DNA of 64,000 nucleotides from positions 806,001-870,000 of the forward strand of contig CAVZUK010000003.1 in assembly GCA_963778465.1 (NCBI GenBank), read 5' to 3'. The stretch is from CAVZBW01 sp963778465. GTDB lineage: Bacteria > Actinomycetota > Acidimicrobiia > Acidimicrobiales > RAAP-2. Position numbers and translations under genes: made by a program. The notes under the pieces were generated by a model that worked only from the letters and a program-made list of their open reading frames with translations, was not told the origin of the DNA and ran no database searches. How positions within the stretch are numbered: the first letter of the stretch is position 1; the number at the start of each line of letters is the position of its first letter. Below, in pieces: positions 54,454 to 63,599 of this stretch.

Positions 54454-56433
54454 GCACCGACCCGGGTGCCGGAGGTGAAGCCGTCCTTCGGATCGCCAAC
54501 TGCAGCGGCTTCTTCGGTGATCGACTCTCCGGGGCGCGCGAGATGGTGGAGGGCGGACCCGTCGACGTGCTGACCGGCGACTGGCTGGCCGAGCTCACGA
54601 TGCTCATCCTGGCCAAGCAGCGCCGGCGCGATCCGAGCACCGGATATGCCCGGACCTTCGTGCGCCAGATGGAGGAAACCCTGGGCACGTGCCTCGAGCG
54701 CAATATCAAGGTGGTGAGCAACGCCGGGGGTCTCAACCCGAGAGGTTGTGCGAAGGCCGTCGAGGAGCTTGCGGGCCGCCTGGGCTTGGCGCCCGTCGTG
54801 GCCACGGTCACGGGCGACGACGTGCTGTCGCGGTTGAGGGACCTCGAGGCGGCTGGAGAGCGCCTCCAGCACCTCGACACGGGCGCCGACTTTCGCGCCG
54901 AGGGCGCCGACGCGGTCACGGCCAACGCCTACATCGGCTACCGCGGGATCGCCGAGGCGCTGCAACGGGGGGCCGACGTCGTGATCACTGGCCGGGTGGC
55001 CGACGCGGCGCTGGTCGTGGGCCCCGCCGCCTGGCGCTTCGGATGGGCGCCGGACCATTGGGACCGTTTGGCCGGGGCCGTCGTGGCCGGTCACGTGATC
55101 GAGTGCAGACGCGCAGGCCACCGGGGGGAACTTCGCCTTCTTCGAGGAGGTGCCGGGCCTCGAGCACTGCGGATTTCCGATCGCAGAGGTGGCTCCCGAC
55201 GGATCGGCCGTCATCACCAAGCATCCCGGCACCGGGGGAGCCGTCACCGTCGACACGGTGACGGCCCAGCTGCTCTACGAGATCAGCGGGGCCCGTTACC
55301 CGTCTCCGGACGTGGTCTGCCGCTTCGACACGATCCGCCTGGAGCAGGTCGGCGACGACCGGGTGCGGCTGTGGGGGACTCGGGGTGAGCCGGCGCCCCG
55401 GCGGCTCAAGGTCGGGATCAACGTCCTCGGCGGCTACCGCAACTCGGTCACCTTCGTCCTGCCGGGGCTCGACGTGCGCGCCAAGGCGCGCGTCGCGGAG
55501 GATTCGCTGTTTGCCTCCGTCCCGGGGGGCCGGGACGCCTTCGAGGAGGTGGCGGTGGAGCTGACCGGGGGGATCGACGCCGATGGAGCCGCGGCGGACG
55601 TGCGCTGCCATCTGCGGGTGACCGTGCTCGGCCGAGAGGAGGCGACCGTGGGACGGGCGTTCGCCGATGCGGCCGTCCAATTGACGCTCGCGAGCTATCC
55701 GGGATTTCACACGACGGGTCCCCCGACCGCCGCCTCGGAGTACGGCGTGTTCTGGCCGACCACCATCCACCGCCGCTGGGTGGTCGAGCACGTCCAGGTC
55801 GGCGACGCGCAGATCGACCTCCCGCCGCTGCTGTGCGACGGCAACGACCCCGTCGGCGCGATCGCCGCCAACGGTTCGTCTCGCGACTCGCCGCTCCTCG
55901 CCGAGCCCCTGCCGCCGATGGTCGCCCCACCACTCCAGGCGGGCCGAGACCCTGACGGCGCAGAGCCTTCGCCGCTGCCCGGTCCCGCAGGTCCGAGCGG
56001 TTCGCAGACGGGCACGGTCGCCAACGGTGTGGCTGGGCGCTCGCGAAGGCCCGATCGCTCCGACCGCACCATGGTGGGCGTCCGGCTCGGGCGCGTCTAC
56101 GGCGCGCGCTCGGGCGACAAGGGCGGCAACGCCAACGTCGGTGTCTGGGCCCGGAGCGACCGCGCGTACGGATGGCTACGGCGCGAGATGACCCCGGAGG
56201 CGCTGCAACGTCTGGTCCCCGACACCGCCGACCACGAGGTCACCCGTTACGAGCTGCCGAACCTCCGCGCGTGCAACTTCGTCGTCCGCGGGCTCCTCGG
56301 CAGAGGCGTCGCCGCCTCCACACGCTCGGATCCTCAGGCGAAGGGCCTCGGCGAGGAGCTGCGCGCCGCCAGGGTCCGGGTCCCACTCGATGTGGCTCGC
56401 CGGCCCGAACCGGAGCACCCCCGGCCGGCGTGA
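54450..56433 (+). CDS. AtuA/DUF1446 family protein with one frameshift
   Basis: About 660 residues after removing one base near 55107. It begins at GTG 54450 within the previous stop (GTGA overlap). The first part (RIANCSGFFGDRLSGAREMV, NAGGLNPRGCAKAVEELA) and the later part (EVPGLEHCGFPIAEVAPDGS) belong to the DUF1446 fold. The C-terminal AtuA-like domain is seen in RVYGARSGDKGGNANVGVW and ELPNLRACNFVVRGLLGRG. In pseudomonads AtuA belongs to acyclic terpene use. The exact reaction here is not known. In frame 3 the text runs to HVIEC, then continues in frame 1 with ATGGNFAFFEE. Confidence 0.85.
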
Positions 56434-56476
56434 ACGGTCCTGGCCGCGGCGCTCGGTGCCCCGCGAGTCCCTCGGG

Positions 56477-56893
56477 CTACTTCTTGGTCTCCCAAAAGAC
56501 CTTGTCGATCTCGGCGATGTTGTCGAGGAGCTTCTGGCCGACCGCCGGGTCGTTGGACTTCTTGGCGTCGCCGGCCGCCTTGGTGGCCTTCCAGAACAGC
56601 TCGTGCAGATCGGGGTGCGCGGCCAGGTGCTCGGGCTTGAAGTAGTCGGTCCAGAGCACCCAGAGGTGGTGCTTGACCATGTCCGCCCGCTCCTCCTTGA
56701 TGAAGACGCAGCGCTCGCGGAAGGAGGGGTCGTCGGAGCCCTGGTACTTCTCGGCGATCGCCTTCACCGACTCGGCCTCGATGCGGGCCTGGGCGGGGTC
56801 GTAGATGCCGCACGGGAGATCGCAGTGTGCGTGCACGGTGGCCGGCGGGCGCACCCGGTCGGCGGTCAGCAGCAGTCGTTCGAGGATGCGCAT
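56477..56893 (-). CDS. sodN: Nickel superoxide dismutase
   Basis: Converts superoxide to oxygen and hydrogen peroxide with a Ni centre. The protein has 138 residues from ATG 56893. Residues 23-32 (HCDLPCGIYD) are the diagnostic Ni-hook, in which the new N-terminal His23, Cys24 and Cys28 bind nickel after the first 22 residues are removed. Residues after it (PAQARIEAESVKAI) fit the helical bundle. GGAGGAGACTGAGAACC precedes the start. The divergent sodX gene lies 59 bases away, as is usual. Confidence 0.95.
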   Translation of the reverse strand: MRILERLLLTADRVRPPATVHAHCDLPCGIYDPAQARIEAESVKAIAEKYQGSDDPSFRERCVFIKEERADMVKHHLWVLWTDYFKPEHLAAHPDLHELFWKATKAAGDAKKSNDPAVGQKLLDNIAEIDKVFWETKK

Positions 56894-56952
56894 GGTTCTC
56901 AGTCTCCTCCTTGGTGCCACGGGCCACACCGGCCCGGGTCCACAGTGGTGTC

Positions 56953-57480
56953 GTGCGACTGATACCCACACTATCCACGGCTCGGCCCCTCGGGACCAGC
57001 CGGTTGACGTGGTTGGTCGCCGTCGCGGGGATCGCCGTCGGGTTGCGCCGGGCACTCGGGTTGCGGCGGGCGACCGGGCTGCGCAGGGTCCAAGTCCTCG
57101 GACCGAGCATGGAGCCGACCCTCGTCGCGGGCGACCGGTTGGTCGTGCTGATCTTGCCGACCTGGTGGCCGGTCCGGCCCGGGCAGCTCGTGGCGCTGCA
57201 CGACCCACGGCCCGGCGCGAACCGGATCCTCGTCAAGCGGGTGCAGTCGGTCATCGGCCGGGCCGTGGAGTTCCGGGGGGACAACCCTCTGGCCAGCACC
57301 GACAGTAGGACGCTCGGACCGGTCGATCGCGGAGCGGTCGTGGGCAGGCCGCTCTATCGCTACTCCCCGCCGGATCGCTCGGGCCGGCTGCCAGGGTCGG
57401 GCGGTGCCCCGACCGCCCGGAACGTCCCGGCCCCGACCGCGGCCATGTACGCTCCCCGCGGTGGCGACCGAGGCCGCTGA
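56953..57480 (+). CDS. sodX: Signal-peptidase-type protease for Ni-SOD maturation
   Basis: S26-family peptidase of 175 residues from GTG 56953. The N-terminal stretch LTWLVAVAGIAVGLRRA is a membrane helix. VLGPSMEPTLVAGDRLVVLI carries the catalytic serine and ANRILVKRVQSV the lysine. It lies divergent from sodN, where this gene (SodX) is expected to remove the SodN leader. The C-terminus is Arg/Pro-rich and overlaps the next gene by 20 bases. Confidence 0.88.
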   Translation: MRLIPTLSTARPLGTSRLTWLVAVAGIAVGLRRALGLRRATGLRRVQVLGPSMEPTLVAGDRLVVLILPTWWPVRPGQLVALHDPRPGANRILVKRVQSVIGRAVEFRGDNPLASTDSRTLGPVDRGAVVGRPLYRYSPPDRSGRLPGSGGAPTARNVPAPTAAMYAPRGGDRGR

Positions 57481-57907
57481 TCGTGCCCACGACCTGGGCG
57501 GCTTCATCCGGGAGCAGCGCAACGTGGCCCGCTTGTCGTTGCGCCGGCTCTCCGAGCTCTCCGGCATCTCCAACCCCTACCTGAGCCAGATCGAGCGCGG
57601 CCTGCGCAAGCCCTCGGCCCAGATCCTCCAGCAGATCGCCCGGGCGTTGCACATCTCCGCCGAGACCCTCTACGTCCAGGCTGGCATCCTCGACCGGGCG
57701 AGCTCGGGGGGCGACCTCGTGCGCCACATCGAGGCGGATCCGTACCTCTCGGCGGAGCACAAGCAGGCGCTGATCCGCATCTACGACTCCTTCCGGCAGG
57801 AGGGGGACCGCCCGCCCCAGGCCGGGAAGCCGGAGGGTCCGAGCGAGCACCCCCGACCCGAGCGCCAGGCGCCCCTCGGCACCGGCGGGGTCTCGCAGCC
57901 TGGTTGA
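57461..57907 (+). CDS. XRE-family transcriptional regulator
   Basis: Protein of 148 residues from GTG 57461. The HTH is LGGFIREQRNVARLSLRRLS, then ELSGISNPYLSQIERGLRKP and LQQIARALHISAETLYVQAG. The C-terminal helix after YLSAEHKQALIRIYDSFR leads into a Pro/Gly-rich tail. It starts within the end of sodX, so it is likely translated with it. It precedes mshA; an oxidative or thiol-related role is possible but not shown. Confidence 0.85.
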   Translation: MATEAADRAHDLGGFIREQRNVARLSLRRLSELSGISNPYLSQIERGLRKPSAQILQQIARALHISAETLYVQAGILDRASSGGDLVRHIEADPYLSAEHKQALIRIYDSFRQEGDRPPQAGKPEGPSEHPRPERQAPLGTGGVSQPG

Positions 57908-57986
57908 TCCACCCGGCGCCCGGGTAGCCACATTCCTGAGAGGGACCAGCGGGAATTGCCGCACGCGCCGGTAGCATGCGATCCGC

Positions 57987-59243
57987 ATGCGACGTCTGGC
58001 AATGCTCTCCCTGCACACGTCGCCCCTGGCGCAACCCGGCGTGGGCGACGGCGGAGGCATGAACGTCTACGTCCGGGAGCTCGCCGCCGCCTGGGCCCGC
58101 ACCGGCTCGGCCTGCGACGTCTTTACCCGCGCCTGGTCGCCCGAGCTGGCGCCGACGATCGAGGTCGAGCCCGGCTTCCGGGTGCACCACGTGCCGGCCG
58201 GGCCCCTGGGCCCGCTGCCCAAGGAGGACCTGCCGGGGGTGGTGGACGAGTTCACCAAGGGCGTGCTCACCCGGATGACCGAGGAGGAGGAGTCCTCGGA
58301 CGGCGGTGTGCCGTTCCAGGCCGTCCACGCCAACTACTGGCTCTCCGGTCTGGCCGGCCACGTCATCAAGCACGAGCTCGACCTGCCGCTCGTCTGCACG
58401 TTTCACACCCTGGATCGGATCAAGGCCGAAGCTGCCCCCGAGGACGTCCGGGCGGACGTGGCCCACCGGCGCGCCGAGGCCGAGGCGTCGGTGATCCGGT
58501 GTTCCGATACCGTGCTCGCCTCGTGCTCGGTGGAGGCCGATCAGATCGCCGAGCTCTACCCCGCCGAACCGGCGCGCATCCGTGTGGTGGCTCCCGGCGT
58601 CGACCACGCCTTCTTCGCGCCGGGTTACCGGCCGCAGGCCCGGCGGGCGCTCGGACTGCCCACCGACGGCGCGCTCCTGCTCTTCGTCGGGCGGATCCAG
58701 CCGCTCAAGCGTGCGGATCTGGCGGTCCGGACGCTGGCCATGCTCCGGGAGTCGGGGGTGCCCGCGTACCTGGCCGTGGTGGGCGGTCCCAGTGGCCCCC
58801 AGGGTCAGGAGGCGAGCGACGAGCTCGATCGGCTGACGGCGAAGCTCGGCCTCGTCGATCGGGTCCGCCGCATCTCTCCTCAACCCCACGAGCTGCTTTC
58901 CAGCTACTACCGGGCGGCCGACGTCACGCTCGTCCCGAGCCGCTCGGAGTCCTTCGGACTCGTGGCCCTCGAGTCCGCGGCGTGTGGCACGCCCGTCGTG
59001 GCATCCGACGTCGGAGGCCTGCGGACGCTCGTCGACCAGGACCACACGGGCCAGCTGGTCGAGTCCCCCACGGCGGAGGCCTTCGCACGGAGCGTGCTCC
59101 GGGTCATCGGCGATCCGGAGACCGCGGCGCGCTACGCCGCCGCGTCGGTGGAGCGGGCCCGCCGCTACACGTGGCGCTCGGCCGCGAGCCAGTTGATCGC
59201 CATCCACGACGAGCTCCGAGCCGGTCGACTGGTGGAGTGCTGA
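57987..59243 (+). CDS. mshA: GT4 glycosyltransferase, MshA-like
   Basis: Probable D-inositol-3-phosphate N-acetylglucosaminyltransferase, the first step of mycothiol synthesis; 418 residues. The start LSLHTSPLAQPGVGDGGGMN and VYVRELAAAWAR match MshA. The donor-binding part includes VAPGVDHAFFAPGY, LLLFVGRIQPLKRADLAVRT and SESFGLVALESAACGTPVVA. ATG 57987 has no clear site. The next gene is a YbjN protein, as in Mycobacterium tuberculosis (Rv0486-Rv0487), which supports the mshA call. Confidence 0.88.
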   Translation: MRRLAMLSLHTSPLAQPGVGDGGGMNVYVRELAAAWARTGSACDVFTRAWSPELAPTIEVEPGFRVHHVPAGPLGPLPKEDLPGVVDEFTKGVLTRMTEEEESSDGGVPFQAVHANYWLSGLAGHVIKHELDLPLVCTFHTLDRIKAEAAPEDVRADVAHRRAEAEASVIRCSDTVLASCSVEADQIAELYPAEPARIRVVAPGVDHAFFAPGYRPQARRALGLPTDGALLLFVGRIQPLKRADLAVRTLAMLRESGVPAYLAVVGGPSGPQGQEASDELDRLTAKLGLVDRVRRISPQPHELLSSYYRAADVTLVPSRSESFGLVALESAACGTPVVASDVGGLRTLVDQDHTGQLVESPTAEAFARSVLRVIGDPETAARYAAASVERARRYTWRSAASQLIAIHDELRAGRLVEC

Positions 59244-59247
59244 TCGG

Positions 59248-59742
59248 GTGCCTCTGGTCGGGCTGACCCGGGAGGACGAGCGTGAGGCGGTGGTGGCAAC
59301 CGTCGATCGGTGGATGGCCCAGCAGCTCGAGGCGGGCGGGCCGATGGTGGCCGGGGAGCGACAGGACGTCACCGACCGCACGGCGTCGCACCGTTGGTAT
59401 CTCCGGTTCCACGGCGAGGAGAAGGACTTCATCACCGTCTGGCTGTCCCTGCGGCAGCGCACGCTGCATCACGAGGCGCAGTTCATGCCGGCGCCCTCCG
59501 AACGCGTCGCCGAGACGCTCCAGTACCTGATGCGGCGCAACGCCGACCTCTACGGCATGGCCTTCTGCCTCGGGGAGGAAGACGCCGTGTATCTCGTCGG
59601 TCGCGTCCCGGCCACCTTGGTGGACGACGACGAGCTCGACCGCATCGCGGGCTCGTCGGTGATGTACGTCGACGAGCACTTTCCGACGGCCATGACCCTC
59701 GGACATCCGGGCATCTACCGCCGCCGGCCCCGGCGCCAGTAA
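59248..59742 (+). CDS. YbjN domain protein
   Basis: Protein of 164 residues from GTG 59248, four bases after the mshA stop. YbjN features include WYLRFHGEEKDFITVWLSLR, the central AETLQYLMRRNADLYGMAFC and LVGRVPATLVDDDELDRIAG. It is the counterpart of Rv0487 beside mshA. The role is not known; relatives are often linked to envelope or type III-chaperone-like folds. Confidence 0.85.
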   Translation: MPLVGLTREDEREAVVATVDRWMAQQLEAGGPMVAGERQDVTDRTASHRWYLRFHGEEKDFITVWLSLRQRTLHHEAQFMPAPSERVAETLQYLMRRNADLYGMAFCLGEEDAVYLVGRVPATLVDDDELDRIAGSSVMYVDEHFPTAMTLGHPGIYRRRPRRQ

Positions 59743-59800
59743 CCGGTCTCGGGTCGTCGTCGCCCTGAGGGGAGCCGCGCCGGCGTTAGCCTTTCGGCCC

Positions 59801-60611
59801 ATGGCAGTCGCGTTGTTGGTGCTCGGGGGCGGCAACATGGGGTCTGCCCTGGTCTCGGGCCTCATCCGATCGGGGTGGTCTGCCGAGGACGTCGCGGTGA
59901 TCGACCCGTCCGACGGCTGCCGCTCGGCGCTCGCCCGGCGGCATCCCTCGCTCGGGGTCCTTCCGGCGGCCGCCGCAGGGATGGCCGAGGGTGGCGACGC
60001 CATCCTCGCCGTCAAGCCCGAGGCGGCCGACGCCGCCTGCAGGTCCATCGCGACGGCCGGGGCAGCGTCGCGTCCTATCGGTCGCGGCGGGAGTGGCGAC
60101 CGCCCGCCTCGAGGGCTGGTTGCCGGAGGGGACGCCCGTCGTGCGGGCCGTGCCCAACACCCCCTCGCTCGTCGGGGCCGGCGTGGCGGCCATGTCGGGG
60201 GGGAGCCACGTCCGGTCCGAGGACCTGGACTGGGCGGAGCGCGTGTTGCGTGCGGTCGGGTCCGTGGTGCGCCTGCCCGAGCGCCACCTCGACGCGGTCA
60301 CTGGCCTGTCGGGCTCGGGCCCGGCGTACGTGTTCTTGGTGGCCGAAGCGCTCGTCGAGGCCGGGGTGCTCTCGGGACTGCCCCGCGACGTGGCCGGGAC
60401 GCTCGTCATGCAGACGCTTCGTGGCTCTGCCGCGCTGCTGGCAGAGGACGGCGCCGACCCCGCCCGGCTGCGGGAGTCGGTGACCTCGCCCGGAGGCACC
60501 ACCGCCGCCGGCCTGCGGGCCCTCGAGGCGCGAGCCGTGCGGTCGGCCTTCCTCGAGGCCGTGGCGTCGGCGACCGAGCGCTCGCGGCAGCTCGGTCACG
60601 CGCACGGGTGA
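59801..60611 (+). CDS. proC: Pyrroline-5-carboxylate reductase, one frameshift
   Basis: Last step of proline synthesis, reducing pyrroline-5-carboxylate with NAD(P)H; 269 residues after correction. ATG 59801 opens AVALLVLGGGNMGSALVSGL, the Rossmann GxGxxG-type nucleotide site. ILAVKPEAADAACRSIATAG ends the first frame near 60060. QRRVLSVAAGVATARLEGWL continues in the next, and removing one G in GGGG restores it. Active-site and dimer motifs such as VRAVPNTPSLVGAG and AVTGLSGSGPAYVFLVAEA are present, then SVTSPGGTTAAGLRAL. The stop overlaps the next gene by four bases. Confidence 0.9.
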
Positions 60612-61480
60612 GCGCGCCCGGCTCTCCCTGCGTCTACTTCCTCTCGGACTACGGCCTCGAGGACGAGTTCGTCGGCATCGTGCATGCCGTCCTCCATCGA
60701 CTCGCGCCGGGGCTGGCGATCGTCGACCTCACCCACCTCGTCCGACCCTTCGACGTCCGGGCGGGTGGCCAGGCGCTCTGGAGAGCGGCGCCACACCTCG
60801 GGCCGGGCGTGGTGCTCGCGGTGGTGGACCCCGGCGTCGGCACCGACCGGCGGTGCGCCGCCCTCGAGGTGGCTTCGGTGACCGGCCCGCGCTTCTGGGT
60901 GGGACCCGACAACGGCCTGCTGCTCCCGGGGGCGGAATCGCTGGGTCCGCTGACGGGCGCCGTCTCCCTGAGCCGACCCGGGGGGGTGGCCTCGGGGGCC
61001 GCCACGTTCGACGGCCGGGACGTCCTCGCGCCGGCCGCCGCGGCACTCGCGCTCGGCGCTTCTTTTTCGGCGCTCGACCCGGCGACCCACCCCGCTCCGC
61101 TGCCCGCCGATCGGCTGGTCCGGCCCGCACCCCTGGTGCTCGACGAGCGGGTCGTCGATGGCCGCCTCGTCCTGCGAAGCGAGGTGTCGTGGGTGGATCG
61201 GTTCGGCAACGTCCAGCTCTCCGCGAGCGCCGCCCTCCTGGCCGTTCGCCCCCAGGACCTCAAGATCGCCGCCGGGTCGAAGACGCGGGCCGCACGCCAC
61301 GTGGCGGCGTTCGGCGAGCTGGGGCCCCAAGAGGTCGGCGTCCTCCCCGACGCCAACGGACGCCTGGCGCTCGCCGCGGACCGCCGCCGAGCCGATCAGC
61401 TGCTCGGGGTGGGCGAGGGTGACGTCGTCGAGCTCTCCTGGCAGGTGGGTGGTGCCGTTCTCCCAGTACGATCGGAGTGA
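60608..61480 (+). CDS. SAM hydroxide adenosyltransferase (DUF62/chlorinase-fold)
   Basis: Protein of 290 residues from GTG 60608, overlapping proC by four bases. VYFLSDYGLEDEFVGIVHAV and IVDLTHLVRPFDVRAGGQAL match the DUF62 fold. ALWRAAPHLGPGVVLAVVDPGVGT holds the substrate pocket. The C-terminal beta domain includes VSWVDRFGNVQLSASAALL. It probably hydrolyses S-adenosylmethionine to adenosine and methionine. Halogenase activity needs residues not recognised here. The gene overlaps rex. Confidence 0.87.
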   Translation: MSAPGSPCVYFLSDYGLEDEFVGIVHAVLHRLAPGLAIVDLTHLVRPFDVRAGGQALWRAAPHLGPGVVLAVVDPGVGTDRRCAALEVASVTGPRFWVGPDNGLLLPGAESLGPLTGAVSLSRPGGVASGAATFDGRDVLAPAAAALALGASFSALDPATHPAPLPADRLVRPAPLVLDERVVDGRLVLRSEVSWVDRFGNVQLSASAALLAVRPQDLKIAAGSKTRAARHVAAFGELGPQEVGVLPDANGRLALAADRRRADQLLGVGEGDVVELSWQVGGAVLPVRSE

Positions 61481-62199
61481 TGGTCGGCGACTTCGGCGAG
61501 GTCCAGGCCCGTCGCATACCCGAGGCGACGGTGCTGCGGCTACCCGTCTACCAGCGGATCTTGGCCGAGTACCTGCGGTCGGAGCAGACCACGGTGTCCT
61601 CGGAGCAGCTGGCCAACCTGGCACGGGTCGGCGCGGCCAAGGTCCGCAAGGACCTCTCGCTGCTCGGCTCCTTCGGCACCCGGGGCACCGGGTACGACAC
61701 GGCGTTCCTCATGTCCCAGATCGACCACGCCCTCGGCGTGGACCAGGACTGGCCGGTCGCCATCGTCGGGATCGGCAACCTCGGGCGCGCCCTCGCCAAT
61801 TCGGAGGGCTTCTCCTCCCGCGGCTTCCGTGTGGCCTTCTGCTTCGACGTCCGTCGCGAGGTCGTGGGCACCAAGGTCGGGGGCGTCGCCGTGCGGCACG
61901 TGGACGAGCTCGCCGTGCTCTCCGCCGTCCAGCGCCCTGCCATCGGGGTGGTGTCGACGCCCGCCGTGGCCGCCCAGGAGGTCGCCGACGCCTTCGTCGA
62001 GATCGGGGTCCGCTCGATCCTCAATTTCGCGCCGAGGGTGCTCCAGGTTCCCCCGGAGGTGCATCTGCGCTACGTGGATCTCTCCATCGAGCTCCAGGTG
62101 ATGAGCTTCTTCGAGTCGAGGCGGCGGGAGGCGGCCGTGACGGCACGCCTGCCATTGGTCGGGGCCGTCGGCGTCTCACGAGCACCGGAGTCCGCGTGA
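61477..62199 (+). CDS. rex: Redox-sensing transcriptional repressor Rex
   Basis: NADH/NAD+-responsive repressor of 240 residues from GTG 61477, overlapping the previous stop. The N-terminal winged helix is LPVYQRILAEYLRSEQTTV and SSEQLANLARVGAAKVRKDL, with the conserved SLLGSFGTRGTGY. The nucleotide-binding part is AIVGIGNLGRALANSEGF (GxGxxG). The C-terminal swapped helix includes VQVMSFFESRRRE-like. In streptomycetes rex lies upstream of hemA, as here. It probably controls this operon and respiratory genes. Confidence 0.95.
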   Translation: MMVGDFGEVQARRIPEATVLRLPVYQRILAEYLRSEQTTVSSEQLANLARVGAAKVRKDLSLLGSFGTRGTGYDTAFLMSQIDHALGVDQDWPVAIVGIGNLGRALANSEGFSSRGFRVAFCFDVRREVVGTKVGGVAVRHVDELAVLSAVQRPAIGVVSTPAVAAQEVADAFVEIGVRSILNFAPRVLQVPPEVHLRYVDLSIELQVMSFFESRRREAAVTARLPLVGAVGVSRAPESA

Positions 62200-62249
62200 C
62201 GCGTCCCGCCGGGCGCGAGCCGGCCCAGGGCGCGGAGGTGGTCGGCTAG

Positions 62250-63563
62250 GTGTCGGTCGTGGTCGTTGGCCTCCAGCACCGGCGGTCGTCTCTCGACGTG
62301 CTCGAACGAGCGAGCGTCGGCGAGGTTGACGCGCCCAAGGTCTGGGGTCTCCTGCGCGAGTGTGCGAACCTCCAGGAGGCGGTGCTCCTGTCCACCTGCC
62401 TCCGCACGGAGGTCTACGCGGTCGTCGACCGCTTCCACGACGCCGTGGACGAGATCCAGGCGATCGTGGCCGGTCGGGGTGGACTCGACGAGGTCGACCT
62501 CGCCGATCAGTGGGACATCCGCTTCGACGACGACGTCGCGGTGCACCTGTTCAACGTGGCGTCGGGCCTCGAGTCGGCGGTGATCGGCGAGACGGAGATC
62601 CTCGGCCAGGTCCGGCGATCCTGGCAGCAGGCGCGCGACGAGCGCATGTGCGGTCCCGTGCTCGGGGACCTGTTCCGTCACGCCGTCCTGACGGGCAAGC
62701 GCGTGCGGTCCGAGACCGCGGTCGCCCGGGGCACCACGTCGTTCGCCCACGCGGCGGTCCAGCTGGCGCAGCGGCGCCGGCCGGAAGGCCTGGGCGGCAG
62801 CCGCGTGGTCGTGGCGGGCGCGGGCGTCATGGGCTCGGGCGTGGTCGGCGCCCTGCGCAGCCTGCCCGACGGTCAACGCCCGGATCATGTCGTCGTCGTG
62901 AGCCGACAGCGCCCCCGTGCCGAACTGGCCGTCGAGGAGACCTCGGCGAGCAACGGCGACGGAGGTGGGGAGGGCTCCGGCAACGGCGTCGTCCGGGTGG
63001 GGGACTTCCACGAGCTTCCGTCGCTCGTCGCCGAGGCGGACGTGCTCGTCACCGCGCTCGACGTGACGGCACCGGTCCTCGGGCCCGAGCAACTGGGCGA
63101 CCCCGAGCGCAGGGACCGCCCGCTCCTCGCGGTGGACATGGGCCTGCCGCGCAACATCTCGCCCGGGGCGCGGACCCTCGAGGGTGTCGAGGTCCTCGAC
63201 ATGGAGGATCTCCGATCCACGGTCGACCAGGCCATCGCGGAGCGGCACAACGAGGTCGAGGAGGCCCAGGGCATCATCCAAGAGGAGGTGCGCAGATACC
63301 GGGAGTCCACGCGTGCCCGGGGGGCCGCTCCGGTGGTCGCCGCCCTGCGGGATCGCCTCGAAGCGCTCCGCAGCGCAGAGCTCGAGCGTCGTCGGGGCCA
63401 GTTCGGCGACTTCACCGACGAGCAATGGTCGGACGTCGACGCCGTCACACGTGCGGTGCTGGGCAAGCTGGTGCACGACCCGACCGTGGCGCTCAAGGCA
63501 TCGGCCGGGACGCCACGCGGGGAGCGGCTCGTCGAGGCGCTCCGCCAGCTCTTCGACCTCTGA
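62250..63563 (+). CDS. hemA: Glutamyl-tRNA reductase
   Basis: First enzyme of the C5 heme pathway, reducing glutamyl-tRNA to glutamate-1-semialdehyde; 437 residues from GTG 62250. Catalytic Cys50 lies in VLLSTCLRTEVYAVVD. The NADPH part includes RVVVAGAGVMGSGVVGAL. ETEILGQVRRSWQQARDE and TGKRVRSETAVARGTTSFAH are family signatures. The C-terminal dimerisation helix includes YRESTRARGAAPVVAALRDR. It is 50 bases after rex and in the same direction, so one operon with hemC is likely. Confidence 0.96.
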   Translation: MSVVVVGLQHRRSSLDVLERASVGEVDAPKVWGLLRECANLQEAVLLSTCLRTEVYAVVDRFHDAVDEIQAIVAGRGGLDEVDLADQWDIRFDDDVAVHLFNVASGLESAVIGETEILGQVRRSWQQARDERMCGPVLGDLFRHAVLTGKRVRSETAVARGTTSFAHAAVQLAQRRRPEGLGGSRVVVAGAGVMGSGVVGALRSLPDGQRPDHVVVVSRQRPRAELAVEETSASNGDGGGEGSGNGVVRVGDFHELPSLVAEADVLVTALDVTAPVLGPEQLGDPERRDRPLLAVDMGLPRNISPGARTLEGVEVLDMEDLRSTVDQAIAERHNEVEEAQGIIQEEVRRYRESTRARGAAPVVAALRDRLEALRSAELERRRGQFGDFTDEQWSDVDAVTRAVLGKLVHDPTVALKASAGTPRGERLVEALRQLFDL

Positions 63564-63599
63564 CCCGGCGCGTTGGCCGACCCGTCGAGGCGCCCACCC

